Counted from the first letter of the stretch, positions 54,666-63,092 are shown. The stretch: DNA of 64,000 bases from Paenarthrobacter sp. DKR-5 (GCF_018531425.1 NZ_JAHBOI010000002.1:124001-188000), one strand, 5' to 3'. The notes: generated by a model not told the origin, from the letters alone. Numbers and translations: made by a program.

Positions 54666-55451
54666 TTGATCTTCGAACACCTGGCCCTGCTGGGCCGCCG
54701 CCGAAGCGGTCTCCGCGAGAGCCCGTCGATTTCCGAAGTCCGCGAAGACGTTTTCTTTGTCGAGGGTCCCGCGTCGAACTGGACCATCGTCCGCGAGGGC
54801 AACGAGTTCATCCTCATCGATTCGGGCTACCCGGCCGACGGGTTCCGGCTCATGGAATCCATCCGCGCCCTTGGCCTGCAGCCGCGCCGTGCCGCCGCCA
54901 TGCTGATCACCCATGCCCACTCGGACCATGTCGGGTCCGCCTCGCACTTCTCCAGGTTCTTCGGCACACCGATCCTGGCCGCTCCGGCTGAACTGCCCCA
55001 CCTGGCGGGCGAGGAGCAGCACCGGGTAACCGTGCCCCAGGTCCTTGCGTCCGCCGGCCGCGGCGCCACCCTGCCGTGGCTGGTGCACGCGGTCCGGGCG
55101 GGCGGCTTAAAGAAGAACGATGTCCAGGGCCGGCCTTGGGATCCGGAGTTGCTTGCCGCACTCCCTGGCGGTCCGGTTGCCGTGCCGACCCCCGGCCACA
55201 CCCCGGGCCACACGTCCTATTTGCTGCCCAGGGCCCGTGCGATTGCCACGGGCGACGCCGTGGTGACCGGCCACCCCACCAGCGGACGTGCGGGCGTGCA
55301 GCTCCTGCACCCGATGTTCCACCACGAGCCAGAGCTTGTGCGTACCTCGTTGAGCGCTTTGGCAGAGCTCAACGCGACTGTCATCCTTCCGGGTCACGGC
55401 CCAACGGCGGAAGGGCCGCTTTCCGCACTGCTGGCCCCGCTCGTCTCATGA
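54666..55451 (+). CDS. Metallo-beta-lactamase fold hydrolase
   Basis: A 261-residue MBL-fold protein. The zinc motif THAHSDHVG is at about residues 82-90. TPGHTPGHTSYLL supplies the next His, GDAVV the bridging Asp and LPGHGPT the last His, so a binuclear site is intact. It is glyoxalase II-like in layout but the substrate is unknown. TTG 54666 with GGGAG six bases upstream is chosen over an ATG at 54618. A possible -10 TATTAT sits at 54560-54565. Divergent from the PAS-like gene. Confidence 0.87.
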   Translation: MIFEHLALLGRRRSGLRESPSISEVREDVFFVEGPASNWTIVREGNEFILIDSGYPADGFRLMESIRALGLQPRRAAAMLITHAHSDHVGSASHFSRFFGTPILAAPAELPHLAGEEQHRVTVPQVLASAGRGATLPWLVHAVRAGGLKKNDVQGRPWDPELLAALPGGPVAVPTPGHTPGHTSYLLPRARAIATGDAVVTGHPTSGRAGVQLLHPMFHHEPELVRTSLSALAELNATVILPGHGPTAEGPLSALLAPLVS

Positions 55452-55496
55452 GTGCTCTCCACCGCGCGGCCACACGACATTTGAGCGGTGCCGCGC

Positions 55497-55958
55497 CTAT
55501 GTGGCGCTGAGCGGCGGCCGGCCGCCGGGGGTGTACGCATTGCTGACCGCGGGCGTCACGGCGTCGAAGACCGTCGTTCCGCCGGGCAGCACCATGTAGG
55601 CGAGGAATTCCTGGTCGAAGGTCGTGATTCCTGCCGCCACGGCATCAAGCTTGGCCCGGATCAGTAAGGACAGCTGGTGCCACTGGCGCCGGGCCGCGTC
55701 TTCTTTGGCCTTGCCGGCCGTGTCGCTGCTCCTTGGCTGCAGGGGGTCCCCCGTCGTGCCCGATGAACTCCCGACCGGGCCCGTGAGCGGCAGAATGAAG
55801 CGGAATTGACGTTTACCCGCGATGAAGACGATTGCCGCGCGCCCGTCTTCCAATCCGCAGCGGAAGCCAGCGGCGCCATAAACGGTGAGCATCGCCTGGA
55901 TCTCCGCCCGGAATGCCGAGCTGCTAATGGAGGCGCCCCGGACATAATTTGTCGTCAT
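55497..55958 (-). CDS. Phage-type hypothetical protein
   Basis: A 153-residue protein matching a family I know from actinophages and prophages. The N-terminal block SSSAFRAEIQAMLTVYGAAGF is followed by GLEDGRAAIVFIAGKRQFRFILPL. A variable linker, HQLSLLIRAKLDAVAAGITTFDQEFLAYMVLPGG and a C-terminal VSNAYTPGGRPPL follow. The biochemical role is not known. It stands alone, without integrase or other phage genes, next to an unexplained hairpin. TACTCT five bases before the ATG (55969-55964) suggests a leaderless promoter, so it may be expressed. Confidence 0.78.
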   Translation of the reverse strand: MTTNYVRGASISSSAFRAEIQAMLTVYGAAGFRCGLEDGRAAIVFIAGKRQFRFILPLTGPVGSSSGTTGDPLQPRSSDTAGKAKEDAARRQWHQLSLLIRAKLDAVAAGITTFDQEFLAYMVLPGGTTVFDAVTPAVSNAYTPGGRPPLSAT

Positions 55959-56010
55959 AGCTAAGAGTAGTCCTCCACAGCTTTCCCAACGGCTCGGCAC
56001 CGGCCACATG

Positions 56011-56047
56011 AAAGGACCCCACACTGGTCTAGGGTGCAGGGCCCTTT
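56011..56047. terminator. Orphan terminator-like hairpin in a divergent gap
   Basis: AAAGGACCC (56011-56019) and GGGCCCTTT (56039-56047) form an almost perfect stem of a form seen in local terminators. It lies between two genes that point away from each other, where no terminator is needed. The rest of the 314-base gap (55959-56272) shows no gene-like reading frame. Confidence 0.5.
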
Positions 56048-56272
56048 ACCTTGCCGGCTTGGGGTCCGGCAGGCCGCCGCACGGCAACGTGCCCTGGTCT
56101 CAGTCGCAGGTTGCCGGCGGCGCTGCACGGATTGTCGCATCCGACCCTTCAGACTTCCTCCGGGGCCGCTCAAGGTGCGCTCAAGGTTGCGGCGCCGCGG
56201 CTCCCGGCGCGCCCTTGCTTCCGCCTGCTCCGGCCAGCCATGATGGGCGCACCTTCATCAGCGGAGGCGGGC

Positions 56273-57442
56273 ATGGAATGGATCAACGACAAACTCCTCA
56301 ATTTCGCGTCTGTTCTTGACGAGGAGGCCAAGCTGCAGGCCGAACGCACCGCGTCGCTGCCGTTCGTCCACCCGCATGTGGCGCTCATGCCCGACGCGCA
56401 CGTCGGTCTCGGCGCCACTGTCGGTTCCGTCATTCCCACGGAGGGGGCCATCGTGCCGGCCGCCGTCGGAGTGGACATCGGCTGCGGCATGGTCGCCGTC
56501 AGGACGCAGTTCAGCCGCGGGCTCATCACCCGCGGCGGCCGCTCCGACCTCCGCCGGGACATCGAACATCAGGTTCCCCTCTCCGCGGGGCACTTCAACA
56601 CGGCGGTGACGCCCACGGCGCAGGCCAGAATCGCGCAACTGGAGGGCCGGGCCGCCGCCGCCGGCTTTGATCCAGGCGTCTATGCCGCGAACTGGAGGCT
56701 GCAGCTCGGCTCGTTGGGCTCGGGCAACCACTTCATCGAGGTTTCCTCGGACGAGAACGGCCAGGTCTGGCTTTTCCTGCATTCGGGCTCGCGCGGAGTC
56801 GGCAACCGGCTCGCCGAGCATCACATCGGCGTGGCCGAGAAATACTGCGATGCCCGCGGCATCGTGCTTCCAGGCCCGGGCCTGGCCTACCTCAGGGAGG
56901 GCACCCCGGAGTTTGCGCGCTACGTGGCGGAGCTTGGCTGGGCCCAGGAATTCGCGCTGGCCAACCGGGAAGAGATGATGGACCGGCTCGTGGCCGCCGT
57001 CGGGCGGTGGACCGGCCTTCCGGTCCATGAACTGGAGCGTATCAACTGCCATCACAACTACACCGTCCGCGAACGTCACTACGGCCGGGAGCTTTGGGTG
57101 ACCCGCAAAGGCGCGATCGACGCCGCCACAGGCGTCGCCGGCATGATCCCGGGGTCGATGGGCACGCCGTCGTACATCGTCGAAGGCAAAGGCTTCGCAC
57201 CTTCCCTGCGTTCGGCGCCGCACGGTGCCGGGCGGCGCTACTCCCGCCGAGCGGCCCGCAGGATGTTCAACCAGGCGCAGCTCCGGCAGGCGATGGAAGG
57301 CATCGAGTACCGCGACTCCGCCGCCTTCGTCGATGAGATTCCGGCGGCCTACAAGGACATCCGGTCCGTCATGGACGACTCCCGCCAGCTTGTCGGCATC
57401 CGCCACGTGCTCCGCCAGGCGGTCAACGTCAAGGGTGACTGA
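56273..57442 (+). CDS. rtcB: RtcB-family RNA ligase (short form)
   Basis: A 389-residue RtcB-type protein; RtcB seals RNA 2',3'-cyclic phosphate or 3'-phosphate ends with 5'-OH ends using GTP and Mn2+. VGVDIGCGMVAV at about 64-75, GSLGSGNHFIEV near 152 and LHSGSRGVGNRLAEHH supply Mn2+ ligands. CHHNYTVRER and the guanylation-site block APHGAGRRYSRR (His about 317) follow. Shorter than E. coli RtcB (about 410), it fits the compact subfamily. GGAGGCGGGC before ATG 56273 decides the start. It ends overlapping the convergent sulfite-oxidase-type gene by 14 bases. Confidence 0.92.
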   Translation: MEWINDKLLNFASVLDEEAKLQAERTASLPFVHPHVALMPDAHVGLGATVGSVIPTEGAIVPAAVGVDIGCGMVAVRTQFSRGLITRGGRSDLRRDIEHQVPLSAGHFNTAVTPTAQARIAQLEGRAAAAGFDPGVYAANWRLQLGSLGSGNHFIEVSSDENGQVWLFLHSGSRGVGNRLAEHHIGVAEKYCDARGIVLPGPGLAYLREGTPEFARYVAELGWAQEFALANREEMMDRLVAAVGRWTGLPVHELERINCHHNYTVRERHYGRELWVTRKGAIDAATGVAGMIPGSMGTPSYIVEGKGFAPSLRSAPHGAGRRYSRRAARRMFNQAQLRQAMEGIEYRDSAAFVDEIPAAYKDIRSVMDDSRQLVGIRHVLRQAVNVKGD

Positions 57443-58568
57443 GCGGACCGGCGGCTTCCTCCACCATGACATGCACCTTCTGCACGGTGTTGTTTCCCAT
57501 CCCCTGGTAGTTCCAGGCCTGGTCCAGCGGCTGGCACGCGCCGGTGGAGTCGGTGGCCCTGCACATCAGCACGTGCTCTCCCGGTTCTGCCAGCCACTCG
57601 CAGGACCACGGCCGCCAGGCAAACGGTCCCGGGGCTTCCTTGAGCCCCGCCGGGATCCACTGTCCGTCGATCCCGACCTCGACCCGCTCGACCGTTCCCC
57701 CTCCCGACCAGGCCCTGCCCTGCAGCAGGACAGGACCGGGAGGGACCGTACGACGCCGGGTGAAAAAGTCGGGGACACCCGGCGGCACCATGAGCGAGCG
57801 CACGCGGATCCGCGTGACGGGCGTGCCCGGATCCTCGGGGCCCTCCTGGTAACGGTAGGCGACGGACTGCTGGAACCCTTCGAAGGGGCTCACGACGACG
57901 TCGATGGCCGCCAGCCATTTCACGCTCGCCATCCCGTACCAGCCGGGAACCACCAGGCGCACCGGAAAGCCGTGCTGCGGCGGCAGTGCGCTCCCGTTCA
58001 TCCGGTAGGCCAGCACGACGTCCGGGCGCATCGCTTCGGACACCGGAAGGCTCCTCCCGTACCGCTGCACCACTCCACCTTGGATGCCGGCGTCGGCCCC
58101 GGTGAACACCACCTCGAGGGCATCGGCGTCAATCCCTGCCATCCCGAGAACGTACCCCAGCGGCACACCCTGCCATTCGGCCGTCCCGACAGCTCCCAGC
58201 CGCCAGGGCTGGCTCAGCGGTCTGGGCATCAGCAGTGAACGCCCGTTGCCCGCGCATTCCATGGTCACGGGAACTGTCACCACGGGCCCTTCGAGCAGGT
58301 CCGCGAGACTCAGCTCAAGCGTGTGCTGCACCGCTCCGCCGACGCGGAGCCGCCACGCCGTCTGATCGAGGTACGGGATGTCGAAGTGGGTGAGGATGTA
58401 GTGCAGCCCGGGCGGCGTGATCTCCTCGTGCAGTGCTTCCAGCGGCATCGCGTGGTTCCGCGCCGCCAGCCCTAGTTCTTCGACTGTGAGGGGCCCGCGC
58501 GTCGGTCCCTCGGCAGGAGCGTCGGCAGGCAGTGCCCCGCCGGCCGCTCGTGGGATCTGGCTCGTCAT
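57429..58568 (-). CDS. Sulfite oxidase-family molybdopterin oxidoreductase
   Basis: A 379-residue enzyme of the sulfite oxidase fold. The Moco-ligating Cys is in VTMECAGNGRS (about residue 105). The pterin-binding HGFPVRLVVPGWYGMASVKWL follows, and the C-terminal immunoglobulin-like dimerisation domain contains RAWSGGGTVERVEVGIDG and CRATDSTGACQPLDQAWNYQGMGNN. No twin-arginine signal or haem domain is present, so it appears cytoplasmic. The physiological substrate and acceptor are unknown. Start ATG 58568; the GTG one codon upstream is equally possible. Confidence 0.9.
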   Translation of the reverse strand: MTSQIPRAAGGALPADAPAEGPTRGPLTVEELGLAARNHAMPLEALHEEITPPGLHYILTHFDIPYLDQTAWRLRVGGAVQHTLELSLADLLEGPVVTVPVTMECAGNGRSLLMPRPLSQPWRLGAVGTAEWQGVPLGYVLGMAGIDADALEVVFTGADAGIQGGVVQRYGRSLPVSEAMRPDVVLAYRMNGSALPPQHGFPVRLVVPGWYGMASVKWLAAIDVVVSPFEGFQQSVAYRYQEGPEDPGTPVTRIRVRSLMVPPGVPDFFTRRRTVPPGPVLLQGRAWSGGGTVERVEVGIDGQWIPAGLKEAPGPFAWRPWSCEWLAEPGEHVLMCRATDSTGACQPLDQAWNYQGMGNNTVQKVHVMVEEAAGPLSHP

Positions 58569-58762
58569 CACGCTGCGATTCTGCCGGTGTCCGCTTCCTG
58601 CCAATAGGTGTACGCCAACGGCCGCTGACGGTCAAGGATGGCGGCCGCACCGGAACGGGTACTTAAGACTCAGGTGTTTTGCGGCCGACGGGACTAGCGT
58701 GTGTTTGTCGGCCCGGCTCCGGCGTCGAGCCTTGTCCAGCCGCTTGTCCGAGGGGTGCTGAT

Positions 58763-59308
58763 GTGAAATACCTGCCAGCCGCCGTACTGGCCGTCGCCCT
58801 GGCGGCCACCGGATGCGCCGCCTCAGGTTCTCCTGCGCCCGTGCCGGCCAGCAGCGCAGGACGGCCGAGTGCGGCGCCCGTTCCGTTGCGCGCCGCCGCC
58901 GCTCCCGCGCCTGCGTCGCTGGGGCACACCGTCACGGTGCCCAACAGCGTGCGCATCGAGGCGAAGGCGAGGCTGGCGGAGGCCGGCGAGTATGCGGACG
59001 GAGAGGTCGACGGGAAGATCGTCGTGGTGACCACCACCATCACCAACCAAGGGACCAAGGCCCTTTCCGTCGGGTTGATGGGCTACCCCAACGTGAGCTT
59101 CGGTGCGGGGCGCCAACCCGCCGGGGCCGCGACGGACACCGATCTCCTCGGCAGCGGCGAAAACATGCCGGGGCTGCTCGCGCCGGGACAGTCCGAGATT
59201 GTCAAGACCGGGTGGGGCATTCCCCCGGAGGGGTATTCGGACCTGCGGCTGGAATACTCGCTGCCGGAGTACACCGCGCCGCTCATCTTCACCGGTTCAG
59301 TTAAGTAG
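58763..59308 (+). CDS. Lipoprotein with beta-sandwich (DUF4352-like) domain
   Basis: A 181-residue exported lipoprotein. VKYLPAAVLAVALAATGC ends in the lipobox ATGC. A Ala/Pro/Ser-rich linker precedes a domain with VVTTTITNQGTKALSVGLMGYPNVSF, reminiscent of the DUF4352/telokin-like beta-sandwich. The GTG at 58763, with GAGGGG seven bases upstream, is the start. A hairpin at 59448-59481 may end the transcript. Extracytoplasmic binding function is inferred from similar proteins. Confidence 0.75.
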   Translation: MKYLPAAVLAVALAATGCAASGSPAPVPASSAGRPSAAPVPLRAAAAPAPASLGHTVTVPNSVRIEAKARLAEAGEYADGEVDGKIVVVTTTITNQGTKALSVGLMGYPNVSFGAGRQPAGAATDTDLLGSGENMPGLLAPGQSEIVKTGWGIPPEGYSDLRLEYSLPEYTAPLIFTGSVK

Positions 59309-59447
59309 GACCGGGACAGCCCGGCAGGACTGTCGCAGGAAGCTCAGAGCCAGGACCCAGCCGATCCTCAGGGTCGGTGCGTAACGTCGCAGACATCCCT
59401 CCAGGGTGCGAGTGAGTGAAAGCCGGAGTCGTGACCCGGCATGGCCC

Positions 59448-59481
59448 GGCCGGGTGAGGAAGTCCTGTTCCTCACCCGGCC
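59448..59481. terminator. Hairpin downstream of the lipoprotein gene
   Basis: A perfect 14-bp stem (59448-59461 with 59468-59481) and six-base loop, 140 bases after the lipoprotein gene. It is followed by CAATTTT. It probably terminates the lipoprotein transcript; the interval 59309-59447 contains no clear gene. Confidence 0.6.
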
Positions 59482-59567
59482 GCAGTCAATTTTCCAGACA
59501 CTTTCGACAGGTACCATGCGGTCACCGGGACACTTCGTCGCCGGCCCGACCGACGTTAGGACCCTCC

Positions 59568-59783
59568 ATGCACGACGACCTGCGCCCCCTCGCGGCAGCT
59601 GCCGCCGGAATCGAAACGCTGCAGTTCCAGCTCGACGCCGCCGAGGTCGCGCTGGCCGAGGCGGCGGAAGCCGTGCTGGCGGCGGGAGATGCGTCCTTGG
59701 GCGACGTGGCCGAGGCCTGCGGTCTCTCCCAGTCCGAACTGCTCGATCTCCTCACCGGTCCGGACGCCGAATCGGCGGCCTAG
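59568..59783 (+). CDS. Small hypothetical HTH-like protein
   Basis: A 71-residue protein. The N-terminal alanine-rich helices lead into VAEACGLSQSELLDLLTG, which resembles the second half of a helix-turn-helix, so DNA binding is possible. TAGGACCCTCC precedes ATG 59568. No family is recognised. It lies 65 bases before another small gene of the same length. Confidence 0.6.
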   Translation: MHDDLRPLAAAAAGIETLQFQLDAAEVALAEAAEAVLAAGDASLGDVAEACGLSQSELLDLLTGPDAESAA

Positions 59784-59848
59784 CCCGTTTTCCGGACACG
59801 CCGGGCGCCCGGAGCATCCCGCCCGGCGTCCGGGCGCATGCTGGAGAT

Positions 59849-60064
59849 ATGAGCGAAACAACCTCTTCCCCAGCTCAGGACGACGGCGTGGGCGTGGAGT
59901 TCCACGTCAGCTACTTTGATGACCGCTGCAACCGCACCGTCACTGAGATCCTCGACGACGAAACCGCCGCCTACCGTCTGGCCGACCGCATGGTGGCAGA
60001 AGAACACGAGTGGGCGGTCGTCGACAAGATCTATCTCAAAGACCGCGCGCACCGCGCAGCCTAG
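59849..60064 (+). CDS. Small acidic hypothetical protein
   Basis: A 71-residue protein that I do not recognise. EFHVSYFDDRCNRTVTEILDDETAAYRLADRMVAEEHEWAVVDKIY is coherent with an alpha/beta fold. GGAG lies unusually close (three bases) to ATG 59849. It is followed by a long terminator hairpin. Confidence 0.6.
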   Translation: MSETTSSPAQDDGVGVEFHVSYFDDRCNRTVTEILDDETAAYRLADRMVAEEHEWAVVDKIYLKDRAHRAA

Positions 60065-60071
60065 AGCGTCG

Positions 60072-60119
60072 CCCGGTGTTCGGGAAAGACCCCTGGTACG
60101 GGGCTTCCCGAACACCGGG
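60072..60119. terminator. Bidirectional terminator
   Basis: A 15-bp perfect stem (60072-60086 and 60105-60119) with an inner CCCC/GGGG pairing (60090-60093 and 60100-60103). It separates the convergent small gene and the S53 peptidase gene. Confidence 0.82.
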
Positions 60120-60128
60120 TGAATATGT

Positions 60129-61247
60129 CTAGCCGACCCAGCTGCCGCGCCCGGTCACCAGGTCCAGCCCGGTGGTGCAGGGCAGGCCGTTGTTGCCGCT
60201 GGTGATGTCGCGGTACGCCACCGAGCTGCCATAGACATAGCTGGCGTCTACCACCGCGCCGGCGTCAGCGGAGCGCGCGGCCCACATCGGGGACGAGGCA
60301 CTGGTCCCGCCAACGGTGAACCAGCCGGTCTGGCCGTTGTCCGGGGTGGAGTCATACACCGAGACGCCCGAGGCCGGGTCCGCATCCAGCGAGACATCAG
60401 GAGTGGCCCGCTTGCCGCCGCAGTTGACCTGCGGATACTGGCTGAACGCGGCCTGCGCCGCTGCGGCCGTTTCATAGGCGCTGCAGCCGCCGCCGGAGCT
60501 GCTCCAGCCGGTCTCGCCGGTCAGGGCGCCGGTGCTGCCAAAGTGCAGCGTCGTGCCGCCCACCGAGATCACCTTCGGCGACGCGGAGGGGTAGCTGGCC
60601 GGAGCGCCGTTGTCGCCTGAGGAAGCGAAATAGCTGACACCGGCCCGGGAAAAGTGGGTGTCGTAGGACGATTCCCCGCTGAATTCAGACCCGCCCCAGC
60701 TGTTGGATACATACTGCGCGTGGGAGGAGGCGTAGTCCTCAGCCGCCATCAGGTTGGTGAAGCTGGAGCTGGATGCTTCCACCAAGAGGATTTTGGCGCC
60801 TGGCGCGACGGCGTGCGCCCACTGGACGTCCAGCGAAATCTCCAGTGCCCATCCCCCGTCGCTCCGCGGCATCTTGGTTCCGCCGTTCTGGTTCACCTTG
60901 GTGAAGCAGCCGTTGGCCTTCGTGCAGGCGGGAAGGCCAAACTGGCTGCTGAAGACGCCGAGGTCGGCTTCAGCAGTCGGATCGTCATACGCATCCACAA
61001 TCGCGATGGTCTGCCCGGCTCCTGCGGTCAGTGCCGTGGGGAAGTTGTAGGCGGACTTCACCGTCGCCGGGGACAGGCCGGCCGGCGCGGACGTGGTGTT
61101 GGGTTTGGCCCGCAGGGGGTGGCTGGCGTAGTGCTCGTGAGCGGGGGCGGTGTTGCCGCCGGTGGCGGCGCTGGCCGCACCGCCGGGCGCGTACAGCAGA
61201 CCGACCAGCAGCATCGCTGCCGGCGCGAGTCGACGGAAAGAAGACAT
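60129..61247 (-). CDS. S53 family (sedolisin/kumamolisin-like) secreted peptidase
   Basis: A 372-residue exported serine-carboxyl peptidase. A signal peptide runs to about residue 28. The catalytic triad is seen as Glu136 and Asp140 (WALEISLDVQWA) and Ser316 in VGGTSASSP, with oxyanion Asp212 in FASSGDNGAP. The C-terminal calcium site is DITSGNN...GLDLVTGRG. Unlike most S53 enzymes it has no long activation prodomain; the catalytic fold begins by about residue 58 (LSPATVKSAYNF). GGAGGTCTCAG precedes ATG 61247. It is expected to act extracellularly on proteins at low pH. Confidence 0.92.
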   Translation of the reverse strand: MSSFRRLAPAAMLLVGLLYAPGGAASAATGGNTAPAHEHYASHPLRAKPNTTSAPAGLSPATVKSAYNFPTALTAGAGQTIAIVDAYDDPTAEADLGVFSSQFGLPACTKANGCFTKVNQNGGTKMPRSDGGWALEISLDVQWAHAVAPGAKILLVEASSSSFTNLMAAEDYASSHAQYVSNSWGGSEFSGESSYDTHFSRAGVSYFASSGDNGAPASYPSASPKVISVGGTTLHFGSTGALTGETGWSSSGGGCSAYETAAAAQAAFSQYPQVNCGGKRATPDVSLDADPASGVSVYDSTPDNGQTGWFTVGGTSASSPMWAARSADAGAVVDASYVYGSSVAYRDITSGNNGLPCTTGLDLVTGRGSWVG

Positions 61248-61461
61248 CTGAGACCTCCAGGAAACTGGTTTCGGGACGGCCTCCCCTGTGCCGGCGCACC
61301 GGTCGTCCCGGCCCAGCGCCGGGGTGTGGAGGAAACCGATCGCATCGTATGCCACAGCTGTCCGATCTGTCACTGGATCACCAGGCACCCCGCCGGTCAC
61401 ACCGGTCCCCGCGGTCCGGCGGACGACGATGATCGTCGGTGCCGGCACTTAGGCTGGGCGG

Positions 61462-61899
61462 GTGAGAGCACTTCCTTCCGCGACGGCCATCGCCGACGCA
61501 CCCGCCCAGTGGTGGCAGAGTCTCTCAGCGCTGAGCCCGTTGGCGGTGCTCATTGCGGCCGTGGTGGCAGCCTCGGTAGGGCTGTTGACGCTACGGCAGC
61601 GCTCGAAAGCGGACATGCGGTCCGAGTGGTGGTCCCGCGCCCAGTGGGCCCTTGACGCCGCGCTGTCAGCGGACACGAAGCGGGCTGAAGTGGGTCTTGG
61701 CATCATGTCCGTGCTGGCGGAGAGCGAACTGGCCCGCCGGGAGGAACTCGAAATCCTCACCGTCGCCTGGGAAGAACCGCTGGAAAACGCAGAGCTTGCG
61801 CTCGATGCGTCCGGCGAGGGGGCACCGCACACCGGGGCTGCGGTGGACGCGCCACCGGAACCGGGCGAGAATAGTGCCAACGATGGCGGAAGCAGGTAG
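61462..61899 (+). CDS. Hypothetical single-pass membrane protein
   Basis: A 145-residue protein with one membrane helix (PLAVLIAAVVAASVGLLTL, about 26-45) and a soluble alpha-helical C-terminal part (EWWSRAQWALDAAL, then LARREELEILTVAWEEPLENAE). No family is recognised. GTG 61462 has TAGGCT (61450-61455) six bases upstream and no ribosome site, so it is predicted leaderless. The 72-residue gene 10 bases downstream is likely co-transcribed. Confidence 0.7.
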   Translation: MRALPSATAIADAPAQWWQSLSALSPLAVLIAAVVAASVGLLTLRQRSKADMRSEWWSRAQWALDAALSADTKRAEVGLGIMSVLAESELARREELEILTVAWEEPLENAELALDASGEGAPHTGAAVDAPPEPGENSANDGGSR

Positions 61900-61909
61900 G
61901 AGGGTGACG

Positions 61910-62128
61910 ATGACCATGACGCAGCACACGAGCCGTCGGCAAGGCGCCCACGCCGCTGCCCCGGCCACTGACCAGGCGCCGGCCCCTGGCTTCGACCCGG
62001 ACGAGCGGGCCGTGCAGATCGCCGCGGCCAAACTCCGCCTGGTGACCGACCGGCGGCTTGGCAAGGTCACGCCGGAATGGGTGAAGGCCCTGGCCGCCGA
62101 GAAGCCCCCGCGCCGGCACGCGTCCTGA
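61910..62128 (+). CDS. Small hypothetical protein
   Basis: A 72-residue basic protein with a disordered N-terminus and a helical segment RAVQIAAAKLRLVTDRRLGKVTPEWVKALA. AGGAGG seven bases before ATG 61910 decides the start against earlier GTG and later ATG codons. It follows the membrane protein gene by 10 bases. Function unknown. Confidence 0.65.
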   Translation: MTMTQHTSRRQGAHAAAPATDQAPAPGFDPDERAVQIAAAKLRLVTDRRLGKVTPEWVKALAAEKPPRRHAS

Positions 62129-62153
62129 CGGCACCCGCACCAGCAGGAACCGC

Positions 62154-62205
62154 GCACACAGCAGAACCCCCGGAAGCCGAGGCTTGCGGGGGTTCTGCTG
62201 TGTGC
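62154..62205. terminator. Bidirectional terminator
   Basis: A 19-bp perfect stem (62154-62172 and 62187-62205) with a further AAGCC/GGCTT pairing inside the loop. It lies between the small plus-strand gene and the convergent VOC gene. Confidence 0.85.
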
Positions 62206-62210
62206 AGGCG

Positions 62211-62588
62211 TCAGTCCATCTGGACGATGCCGAGGATGTTGCCTTCGCTGTCCTTGAAGAAGGCTCCGCGCTGCCCGTCGAATTCGGCGATGCCGTTCAC
62301 GGTCTTCAGGCCCGGCATGTCGTATTCCTCGAACACGACGCCGCGTCCTTTGAGTCCCGTGACTTCGGAGTCCAGATCGGCGACGCCGAATGCCAGCTGC
62401 GTATGACCGCCTCGGTCCGGGTTGGGCGTGGGATAGATGGTGAAACCGGTGCCGGCCGCGGTTTCGTAACGGTTACCTCCGGTCATTTCCTCAACGGGCT
62501 CAAGCCCGAGTTTGTCCTGATACCACCGCTTGGCACGTTCCATGTCGGCGGCGGGGAGGGTGGTGAGAGATTTGGCGTCCTTGAGCAT
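62211..62588 (-). CDS. VOC (glyoxalase/bleomycin resistance-like) protein
   Basis: A 125-residue single-copy VOC protein. LPAADMERAKRWYQDKLGLEPVEE opens the first beta-alpha-beta-beta-beta unit, and HTQLAFGVADLDSEVTGLKGRGVVFEEY the second, ending FFKDSEGNILGIVQ. Potential metal ligands are Glu and His at the usual places, but the substrate is unknown. GGGAGGAACC precedes ATG 62588. An earlier start at 62687 would add unrelated sequence. Confidence 0.88.
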   Translation of the reverse strand: MLKDAKSLTTLPAADMERAKRWYQDKLGLEPVEEMTGGNRYETAAGTGFTIYPTPNPDRGGHTQLAFGVADLDSEVTGLKGRGVVFEEYDMPGLKTVNGIAEFDGQRGAFFKDSEGNILGIVQMD

Positions 62589-62750
62589 GGTTCCTCCCGG
62601 AAGGGTCTGGCTCGTGACAATGGGAAAATAGGCCGGGCGGGCCCAGCCCGCTAGAGGCTTTGGGCCCGTGTGCGCCCCCTCTTGCACCGGCTTGGCGCGG
62701 GGCGTGTGTTGCTACCGGCGTCCGCGCCGGGCTCCGCTTACGCTCGATTC

Positions 62751-62885
62751 ATGAACACACCGGCTCCGTCCGTCGCGGAAAGCGAAAGCGGCTTTCCGAT
62801 CGTCGAGCTAGAGGGTCAGCTGACCATCGACGCACTCCTGGAGGAGCTTGGCGAAGACCGCCTCGAACCGGCGGACGAGGACTGA
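62751..62885 (+). CDS. Putative 44-residue microprotein
   Basis: A very short acidic protein (PIVELEGQLTIDALLEELGEDRLEPADED at its end). There is no ribosome site, but TACGCT (62739-62744) stands six bases before the ATG, the same arrangement as other leaderless genes in this window. That makes it a credible gene. No homologue is recognised. Confidence 0.45.
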   Translation: MNTPAPSVAESESGFPIVELEGQLTIDALLEELGEDRLEPADED

Positions 62886-63092
62886 CCCGGGCTCCCGCTA
62901 CGGCCAGCGGTCCGCGCAGCCCCAAAACGGCGGCAAAAAGGTATGGCCTGAGGCAACAAACCTTGGTACGATCCTTGCATTCCGTCCCGATGGTGGTCTC
63001 GTTTTTCTTCCGGGGCGTACTCTCCAATGCTGGTCCCGCCGGATAGCCTTGTGCGCCGGCGGGACCGCATCGGTCGGAGCGAACCTGTCCCG

